A stretch of DNA of 64,000 bases from Ketobacter alkanivorans (GTDB lineage: Bacteria; Pseudomonadota; Gammaproteobacteria; Pseudomonadales; Ketobacteraceae): positions 1,046,931-1,110,930 of the forward strand of contig NZ_CP022684.1 of the NCBI RefSeq assembly GCF_002863865.1, given 5' to 3'. Positions 58,671-64,000 of this stretch are shown here, piece after piece. Under the pieces are notes generated by a model. The model did no database searches. It had not been told where the DNA came from and saw only the letters and a list, made by a program, of their open reading frames with translations. The translations under genes and the position numbers were made by a program. Within the stretch, counting starts at the first letter, position 1. The number at the start of each line of letters is the position of its first letter.

Positions 58671-59516
58671 ATGAAACTGCCACACAAGACCCTTAATTAC
58701 ATTGCACAGCATCTGCCTGGGCTGGCAGCCCCCGCGAAAAAAACCACGGAGCTGCCTCAAGGCAAAGAATACACAATCGATGAACTGGCGCGCGCCTGCG
58801 ACACCACGGTACGCAATATTCGCGCTTATCAGGATAGGGGGCTACTGGCGCCACCGGAACTTAGGGGGCGCAAAGGCTACTACTTCAACAGCCACCTGGC
58901 TCGTCTACGGGTTATTTCGGGCTTGTTAGACCGGGGCTATTCCCTCTCCAGCATCAAAGATCTTATCGATGCCCTGGAAAACGGCATCGATCTGCGCCAT
59001 CTCATGGGGTTGGAATCCGCCATAACCAGCCCCTGGACAGACGAAGAACCCATACTGGTGCCTATGACTGAACTGATCAAAATGTTCGGCGCCTACCTCA
59101 CCCCGGAAGCCCTTGCCCGCGCCACCGACCTGGATCTTATGAAACCGGAAGGCGCCATGGTACGGGTACGCAGCATGAGAACACTGCGGGCCGGAGCAGA
59201 ACTGGTGGCCACCGGCATCCCGCTGGAGGAATTGTTGGACATCGTGCGGATGCTGCGCGGCAACGTGGAACGAGTGGCTAACGAACTGGTTCGCCTGGTG
59301 GGAGAGCACGTGCTTTCCAACTACGAAACAGAGGAACTGCCCCCACAAGAGGAATTCCCCAAACTGGCCGATCTGGTATGGCGCATGCGCCCTCTGGCAG
59401 AGATGGCAGTCCATGCCGAGTTGGCTCGAGCTATGGAGAACGCCGCCAGCCGACTGCTGTCAGACCGGCTGGAAAATATTATCGAACGTATGGCGCGCGA
59501 AAAAGACAGCAAATAA
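58671..59516 (+). CDS. MerR-family transcriptional regulator
   Basis: 281 residues. The winged HTH of MerR lies at about 34-62 (YTIDELARACDTTVRNIRAY), followed by the dimer helix (LDRGYSLSSIKDLIDALENG). A long C-terminal helical part (about 110-281) has no Cys pair typical of metal-sensing MerR proteins, so it more likely senses an organic ligand or acts constitutively. Convergent with the PF10118 gene, with a shared terminator; that gene carries unusual operator-like repeats, making this protein one candidate to bind them. Confidence 0.9.
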   Translation: MKLPHKTLNYIAQHLPGLAAPAKKTTELPQGKEYTIDELARACDTTVRNIRAYQDRGLLAPPELRGRKGYYFNSHLARLRVISGLLDRGYSLSSIKDLIDALENGIDLRHLMGLESAITSPWTDEEPILVPMTELIKMFGAYLTPEALARATDLDLMKPEGAMVRVRSMRTLRAGAELVATGIPLEELLDIVRMLRGNVERVANELVRLVGEHVLSNYETEELPPQEEFPKLADLVWRMRPLAEMAVHAELARAMENAASRLLSDRLENIIERMAREKDSK

Positions 59517-59521
59517 GCTCA

Positions 59522-59557
59522 AATAAAAAGGGCTCCGCAAAGGGAGCCCTTTTTATT
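59522..59557. terminator. Bidirectional intrinsic terminator, merR / PF10118 gene
   Basis: A perfect 15-bp inverted repeat (AATAAAAAGGGCTCC / GGAGCCCTTTTTATT) with a 6-base loop, between two convergent gene stops. A/T-runs on both sides let it work both ways. Confidence 0.94.
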
Positions 59558-59571
59558 AATGTCACCAGTTA

Positions 59572-60447
59572 TCACGCGGCCGCAGAATTGCTCTGAGGAA
59601 CCAGCTGAGCCTGCTCCGCAAAACCATCTACCAGACGCATCAATTCTTCAGCTTCGTCCAACAAATGGATATTGTTGATGTCCCATGGGTGGAAACCAGG
59701 CTTAAAGAATCGTAGCCAGTCACCAATCAAGGAAGGGAACACGCCACGCTTGCCAAACTGGTAACGGAATGACTTCCTCCAACCGGCCATATTAGTGTGC
59801 TCACCACGGCTCTTCATTACGCGATAATAGTAACGATAGAACAGGCTCCAGAAAATCACATTGGCCGCGACAAACACTGTCGATCGCAACGCATAGGCAC
59901 CTGGGCCTTTACCCACCACCTCTTCGTACACATCATAAGCCACGCCTTTGTGCTCGGTTTCTTCCATGGCGTGCCATTTCCACAGGGCTTCATAATGTGG
60001 ATCAGAGTTCTTGATGAAGCGATCATCTTCCATAACGATATCAGCCAGCATGGCCGTAAGGTGCTCAAGAGCAACCGTAACCGCCAATTGAACAGGACGC
60101 GGCATCACTTTCTGAACAAACGCCAACAGCTTCTCTACGCTGGCTTCCATTTGATCAGTTGGAATACCGGCCTCAACCATGGCCTCGTTGTATTCTTCAT
60201 GTTCACGAGTATGGAACGCTTCCTGGCCAATAAAAGCAGAAACCGCTTTTTTCAGCTCTTTGTCCACCACGTCTTTACGGTAGTTACGTACGCTTTGGAT
60301 AAAAAAGCGCTCACCGGCTGGAAAGAATATCGAGAGGGTGTTCAAAAATTGGGTCCAATGAGGACCAGCGCCATTCCAGTCGTCGATTTTTTCTTTGGGC
60401 AAATGGAACTGAAGATTGCGGCGTACAGGAAGAATCGCAGCTGTCAT
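59572..60447 (-). CDS. Ferritin-like metal-dependent hydrolase, PF10118 family
   Basis: 291 residues, a predicted metal-dependent hydrolase with a ferritin-like helical bundle. Di-metal ligand motifs are visible: E76-x2-H79 and H83 in GQEAFHTREHEEYN, E128-H129 in VALEHLTA, and E163-x2-H166 in HAMEETEHKG, all in the expected order. A hydrophobic stretch (about 188-207) suggests membrane association. Function is unknown; relatives are common near lipid and PHA genes in hydrocarbon-using gammaproteobacteria. The start ATG 60447 has the site AGAGGG six bases upstream, which lies inside a strong potential hairpin (see 60455-60519). Confidence 0.85.
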   Translation of the reverse strand: MTAAILPVRRNLQFHLPKEKIDDWNGAGPHWTQFLNTLSIFFPAGERFFIQSVRNYRKDVVDKELKKAVSAFIGQEAFHTREHEEYNEAMVEAGIPTDQMEASVEKLLAFVQKVMPRPVQLAVTVALEHLTAMLADIVMEDDRFIKNSDPHYEALWKWHAMEETEHKGVAYDVYEEVVGKGPGAYALRSTVFVAANVIFWSLFYRYYYRVMKSRGEHTNMAGWRKSFRYQFGKRGVFPSLIGDWLRFFKPGFHPWDINNIHLLDEAEELMRLVDGFAEQAQLVPQSNSAAA

Positions 60448-60660
60448 AGGTTTCCCTCTGTGTCATTGTTTTATGTTACATCACTGAATGTAATATAAAA
60501 CAATGACGGCGTACAGAGGTTTTAACAGATATTAATGTAACATTATTCGATGTTATTGATGGTTATATATAACACAACTTAAACCTGTTTACATCTAGCT
60601 CAAATTATAGACAAACATGTCTCGAGATCAAATTTCAACCTAACCTACATAGCCTACAAT
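60448..60660 (-). promoter_or_regulatory. Upstream region of PF10118 gene with repeated ATGTTACAT
   Basis: The 9-mer ATGTTACAT (60473-60481) recurs in inverted form as ATGTAACAT (60535-60543), with near copies at 60488 (ATGTAATAT) and 60550 (ATGTTATTG). The AT-rich palindrome GTTATATATAAC (60562-60573) and a minus-strand TATAAT (about 60604-60609) are promoter candidates. Together it resembles an operator array. Confidence 0.6.
60455..60519 (-). repeat. Long inverted repeat overlapping the ribosome binding site
   Basis: Arm 60455-60481 (27 bases) pairs with 60488-60507 plus 60513-60519: 26 of 27 positions match, the far arm has a 5-base bulge (60508-60512), and the central loop is six bases (CACTGA on the plus strand). 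As minus-strand RNA the outer stem contains CAGAGG, most of the AGAGGG ribosome binding site of the PF10118 gene. Confidence 0.9.
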
Positions 60661-61737
60661 TCATACGGAGCGTTCACTCAGCCATTGTGCCGTCTGCGGC
60701 CAAGCCTCTGCCGGAGCGTGACTGCCGCTGAGAATACCGGTATGCCCTCCCTGACAACGAATAAAGGCTTTATCGGCGCTGCCCACCAGTTCCATCACCG
60801 GCTTACAACAGTGCTCGTTCGCCAGTTTATCGTTGCTGCCAGCCAGTGCCAGCAGGTTGGCCTTCACATCCTGCAGATACACCCGCTCCCGCCCCAGCGT
60901 CATATAACCTCGCGCTGCCTCATTCTCCAGCCAGATGCTGTACATCCAATCACGGATCACACCACCGGGATAGGCTTCCAGGTTGTCCATAAACGCACTT
61001 TGGTTCGCGTGCTGAATCACAAACTCACGATCATCCAGGTTACGAACCAAATCCACGTAGCCCTGCACACTGCTCACCGGATCGGATAATTTGAAACCAA
61101 TAGCGTTAATCCAGGCTGGCGCATAGGCCGCACTGGCGGGCACTTTACGGAAATTAATACCGACGCTTTTCAGGGCACGATTCAAGGCTGCATACTGACG
61201 ACCAATCTGACCGTTGGCATGGCCATCCACTGCAGTGCCCACTGTGACGATATTGCGTATCGCTGCATCCTTGCTGTAAGCCTGATAACACAGGCCGAAG
61301 CCACCCCCCATGCTCCAGCCATGCAAAGACAGATCCTGTTTTCCGCTGTGTTCACGCACCTGGGCGATAAACTCGGGCATCAGCTTGGTAATGTAGGTTG
61401 CCAGCGTGTACTTAGCGTGTTTACGGCTAGGGCTGCCCCAGTCAATCAGGTACAGATCAAACCCCTGCTGCATGAAGTACTTCACCAGGCTACGATCAGG
61501 AAACCAATCATAAATCAGCATATTGATTGCCAAGGGGGGAACAATCACCAAAGGTACCGCATGCTTGACTGGCGGCATCCCCACACGGCGGTAATGCCTC
61601 AGCTTCACCAGACCATTGTCATGGATGACGTCAAATGGCGTCTTGCCCGCAGTGATAAGGGTATGTGGTCGAAGTATCCGCTCCCCCGCGTTGGATAGAA
61701 CGGTTTTCACACGACTGGAATTGATTCGCTTCAACAT
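60661..61737 (-). CDS. PhaC-like alpha/beta hydrolase with Ser nucleophile
   Basis: 358 residues, resembling class III PHA synthase catalytic subunits in length and pattern: VPPLAINMLIYDWFPDRSLV near 66-85, a lipase-type box HGWSMGGGFG near 139-148, LLALAGSNDKLANEHC near 295-310 and QGGHTGILSGSHAP near 329-342. The triad is Ser142, Asp303, His332. True PHA synthases have Cys in the box (GxCxG), so this is more likely a hydrolase (for example a PHA or other polyester/ester depolymerase-like enzyme) or a divergent synthase. No phasin, phaE or phaR gene is adjacent. The PF10118 gene lies downstream on the same strand, 213 bases away. Confidence 0.85.
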   Translation of the reverse strand: MLKRINSSRVKTVLSNAGERILRPHTLITAGKTPFDVIHDNGLVKLRHYRRVGMPPVKHAVPLVIVPPLAINMLIYDWFPDRSLVKYFMQQGFDLYLIDWGSPSRKHAKYTLATYITKLMPEFIAQVREHSGKQDLSLHGWSMGGGFGLCYQAYSKDAAIRNIVTVGTAVDGHANGQIGRQYAALNRALKSVGINFRKVPASAAYAPAWINAIGFKLSDPVSSVQGYVDLVRNLDDREFVIQHANQSAFMDNLEAYPGGVIRDWMYSIWLENEAARGYMTLGRERVYLQDVKANLLALAGSNDKLANEHCCKPVMELVGSADKAFIRCQGGHTGILSGSHAPAEAWPQTAQWLSERSV

Positions 61738-61887
61738 AATTGGGCCTCCTAAGCATGGGGGGCATAATACCCAGCGCTAGCCGTCTGTCAGTGACTAATC
61801 AGATCAATAAATGGGCTAAGGGGCCAATTGCAGAGGATGAGTGCAAAAAGGAGTCGACAAGAAATTTACGAGAAGGTCTAAAAGATA

Positions 61888-61972
<85 letters not shown>

Positions 61973-61991
61973 GTAATGTTGAGAGGCGCGC

Positions 61992-62019
61992 ATTCTACCA
62001 ATTTTTAACGGGTTGTAAA
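61992..62019 (-). promoter_or_regulatory. Predicted promoter of tRNA-Leu
   Basis: Minus-strand TTTACA (62014-62019), 16-base spacer, TAGAAT (61992-61997), then a G/C-rich discriminator GCGCGCCTCTC, the form typical of stringently controlled stable-RNA promoters. Confidence 0.65.
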
Positions 62020-62036
62020 ATGCTTTTGCCCCAGTG

Positions 62037-63179
62037 TTAACTGCTTTCTATTTGCGACAGCACTGCTGACCGCTGCTCTGCCGACAAAGCCTGCCACAAG
62101 GGCAGCAATCTCTGCATAGCCAGCGGGATCTGATCTTCAATCGCTGCTACACCGTTTTCACTGAGTGTGAGCAGCAATGCGTCAATGGAGAAGTCAGTGA
62201 CATCCTGCAGACCCGGCTCCCGCGCTGCGGAGGTGGACTCTACCAACGCCTGAACCTGATTCCCCCCTGCTTCCACAGCAGATCGCAGAGCTTGCTCGGC
62301 CTTCTGCAGACAGGCTTCACTTAGATCACTGCCTTTGTCGCAGGGTACATACACCCCGATCGACACACTGATCTGCAGCACTTCACCCCGCAACTTGGCT
62401 TTAAAGCCAGAAACGGTCTGACAGATTCGTTCCGCCAGCCGGGTGGCCCCTTCCGGCCCTGCAGTGGGCAGTGAAGCCGCAAAACGGGCCAGGCCCAGGC
62501 GCCCGAGGCCGTCCTCTTTGCGCACATTCTTCGTCAGCACCTTGGCCACTTGCTGAACCAGGCTGTCAGCCCCTTTGCGGCCAATTTTAAGAAACAGGTC
62601 ATTAAAATTATCGATCTCCACCATCATCAACGCTATTTCGTGATTATGGCGGGCGACAAAGGAAAGGTCTTTTTGCAGGTGCTCATCAAAACTGCGTTCG
62701 TTATTCAGCCCGGTCAGGGCGTCCACGCTGGCGACTTGCTGCAAGGTTTTGGTGTTGCGCTGATAGGTGGCGTGGGCGTGGGCTCGCGCTTTCAGGTCTG
62801 TTGAATTGAAGGGCTTGGTAATAAAGTCAGTGGCACCTTGATTCAGGGCTTGTTCTTTGGCCTCGTCGTCATTCTCGGCGCCGGTCACCACTATCACCGG
62901 CAAATTACGTACACCTTCATCCTGAGAGGTGCGCACCGCTTCCAACAACTGATAGCCATTCATCTTGGGCATGTTCAAATCGGTAAACACGACCTGAATG
63001 CTGGAATCACCCAAAATCATGTCCAGACCTTGCTGGCCATCCTCCGCCACCACCACATCAAACTCAGCCCCCAGCATTTTGACGGCAGATTTACGCATTA
63101 CTTTGGAATCATCAATAAGCAGAATACGAGTTTGACTTTCTGCATCGGAATCAATCGAAGTTTGAACGGCTTCAGACAT
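62037..63179 (-). CDS. Response regulator with degenerate GGDEF domain
   Basis: 380 residues from ATG 63179. Receiver domain about 17-135: acidic pair D23-D24, phosphoacceptor D67 (VVFTDLNM), Thr in VTGAEND and Lys in ITKPFNS, all intact. A linker helix leads to a GGDEF domain (VDALTGLNNERSFDEHL, IDNFNDLFLKIGRKGADSL), but the active-site GGDEF is replaced by RLGLARFA and the preceding positions are not cyclase-like. It is therefore unlikely to make c-di-GMP. A C-terminal region of about 75 residues follows. No histidine kinase is adjacent. Confidence 0.9.
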   Translation of the reverse strand: MSEAVQTSIDSDAESQTRILLIDDSKVMRKSAVKMLGAEFDVVVAEDGQQGLDMILGDSSIQVVFTDLNMPKMNGYQLLEAVRTSQDEGVRNLPVIVVTGAENDDEAKEQALNQGATDFITKPFNSTDLKARAHAHATYQRNTKTLQQVASVDALTGLNNERSFDEHLQKDLSFVARHNHEIALMMVEIDNFNDLFLKIGRKGADSLVQQVAKVLTKNVRKEDGLGRLGLARFAASLPTAGPEGATRLAERICQTVSGFKAKLRGEVLQISVSIGVYVPCDKGSDLSEACLQKAEQALRSAVEAGGNQVQALVESTSAAREPGLQDVTDFSIDALLLTLSENGVAAIEDQIPLAMQRLLPLWQALSAEQRSAVLSQIESS

Positions 63180-63303
63180 GAACAGGAGGCTCCCACCGGA
63201 TCGTGACATCTATTCCTTCACTATAGACAGGAATGACCCGGTCGGGAGATTAACTGGATTAGGAACTGTGTGCAGCTGTGATAATGATCACAGTTTGAGC
63301 ACT

Positions 63304-64000
63304 TTAAGGAGTAGCCGTCCTCTGTAACAGGATGCCCATTTCTGTATTCAGCTTCTCAAGACGACCATTCACCTGACTGCGGTGAGCATCAATGGCCTTA
63401 ATAGCAACCTCAACACTGGTTATGCGATCATCAAAGTCAGCGGCACTGCCCAGCACCGCCTTCAATTGCAACAGATCTTTTTTCAGGGCATCGGTGGATT
63501 TTGCCAGCACGCCACTGCTTTCCTGCATATCACTGATTTGCTTTTTCAGAGCAGTCAGCTGGTCAGCGGAGGCGCTCACTTGTTTGCTCATGCCTCCCAG
63601 AGTACCTGAGCTGGCTTTGATATCCGCTTTCAATTCGCTGACCTGCTTGGTAAGCGCCGCAATTTCGGGCTTGTTGCGCTTATTGGCCAGATCCCACAAT
63701 TTACGCACCTCGCTTTCCAGCTCTTTAATGTCCGCCGTCATCTGATCACCGGACTTACTCAAGGTATTGTCACGGTTGGCCAGGTTTTTCTGCAGGCTGG
63801 ATAAAGCCTGCTCTGCCGACGCCAAGGCCTGTGTGGACTGGCTGAGACTGGTCTGCAGACGCTCTACCTTGTCCCATAAATACCAACCTCCACCTGCCGT
63901 GCAAACGATCATCACAATCAGCACCGACCACAAACCACCTTGGGTCGCGGCACTGCTGGGGGATGGCTTGGGGCTGGACGCCTGGGGTGCATTTCCTTTT
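63304..64000 (-). CDS. Coiled-coil membrane protein (partial)
   Basis: Reads without a stop to the window edge, so the true start lies beyond it. The visible N-terminal part is Ser/Pro-rich (SSPKPSPSSAATQGG), followed by one membrane helix (LWSVLIVMIVCTAGGGWYLW) and about 180 residues of heptad-rich sequence (LQTSLSQSTQALASAEQALS; LTALKKQISDMQESSGVLAK), which would form a long coiled coil, probably in the periplasm. I do not recognise the family. Its stop is 124 bases upstream of the response regulator gene on the same strand. Confidence 0.75.
   Translation of the reverse strand, partial: KGNAPQASSPKPSPSSAATQGGLWSVLIVMIVCTAGGGWYLWDKVERLQTSLSQSTQALASAEQALSSLQKNLANRDNTLSKSGDQMTADIKELESEVRKLWDLANKRNKPEIAALTKQVSELKADIKASSGTLGGMSKQVSASADQLTALKKQISDMQESSGVLAKSTDALKKDLLQLKAVLGSAADFDDRITSVEVAIKAIDAHRSQVNGRLEKLNTEMGILLQRTATP

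Noticed and set aside
60661-61737. True PHA synthase PhaC
   Set aside because: The nucleophile position is Ser rather than Cys and no phaE, phaR or phasin gene is adjacent; called PhaC-like hydrolase instead.

Overview
The window is a chromosomal segment of a Gram-negative gammaproteobacterium. Evidence for this is the complete lipid A and outer-membrane biogenesis genes (lpxD-fabZ-lpxA-lpxB, bamA, ompH), the FabA/FabB unsaturated fatty acid pair, PlsB, a glnD-map-dapC/D/E block and a general porin. An AlgP-like histone tail protein, an MpaB-family oxygenase, a ferritin-like PF10118 hydrolase and a PHA-synthase-like hydrolase are typical of marine, lipid- or hydrocarbon-using relatives of Pseudomonas, Marinobacter and Alcanivorax/Ketobacter. 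I cannot name the species from sequence alone.

Layout. 0-1.4 kb (minus): a GldA/GldF-type ABC exporter, with the permease cut by the window edge. 1.7-4.2 kb: plsB. 4.2-9.6 kb (minus): rsmJ, a small unknown gene, uppP, a thioesterase, tsaB and a YoaA-type Fe-S helicase, followed by divergent mobA. 10.3-13.9 kb (minus): AlgP-like protein, adk and an unusual YbaK-HDOD fusion. 14.2-18.4 kb (minus): ccmF-ccmG-ccmH-ccmI without ccmABCDE. 18.8-20.6 kb (plus): fabA-fabB with a strong terminator. 20.7-22.0 kb: an intact IS256-family insertion sequence with an 8-bp target duplication, inserted between fabB and a porin gene.

22.1-44.3 kb, all on the minus strand, is the essential-gene block read as rpsB, tsf, pyrH, frr, uppS, cdsA, dxr, rseP, bamA, ompH, lpxD, fabZ, lpxA, lpxB, rnhB, dnaE, accA, then a TauE exporter, a DUF2057 lipoprotein and the porin. 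It links translation factors, undecaprenyl phosphate and CDP-diacylglycerol synthesis, lipid A synthesis, outer-membrane protein assembly and DNA replication. Hairpin terminators lie after rpsB, tsf and frr. 44.6-53.0 kb (plus): map, glnD, dapC, dapD, an ArsC/Spx-like gene, an unknown membrane protein, dapE and an unknown small protein; this covers the succinylase branch of lysine/peptidoglycan precursor synthesis plus PII signalling.

53.0-64.0 kb is the accessory part. It holds an MpaB-like oxygenase divergent from an O-methyltransferase, a 490-bp gap with a long inverted repeat, a cytoplasmic molybdopterin oxidoreductase, a DUF4382 lipoprotein, a MerR regulator convergent with a ferritin-like PF10118 hydrolase, a PhaC-like hydrolase with Ser in place of the synthase Cys, a tRNA-Leu(UAG), a response regulator with a degenerate GGDEF domain and a partial coiled-coil membrane protein. 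The most striking unexplained signal is a long near-perfect inverted repeat (60455-60519) just upstream of the PF10118 gene. It would bury that gene's ribosome binding site in a hairpin and is surrounded by repeats of ATGTTACAT. I found no CRISPR array, prophage or rRNA.
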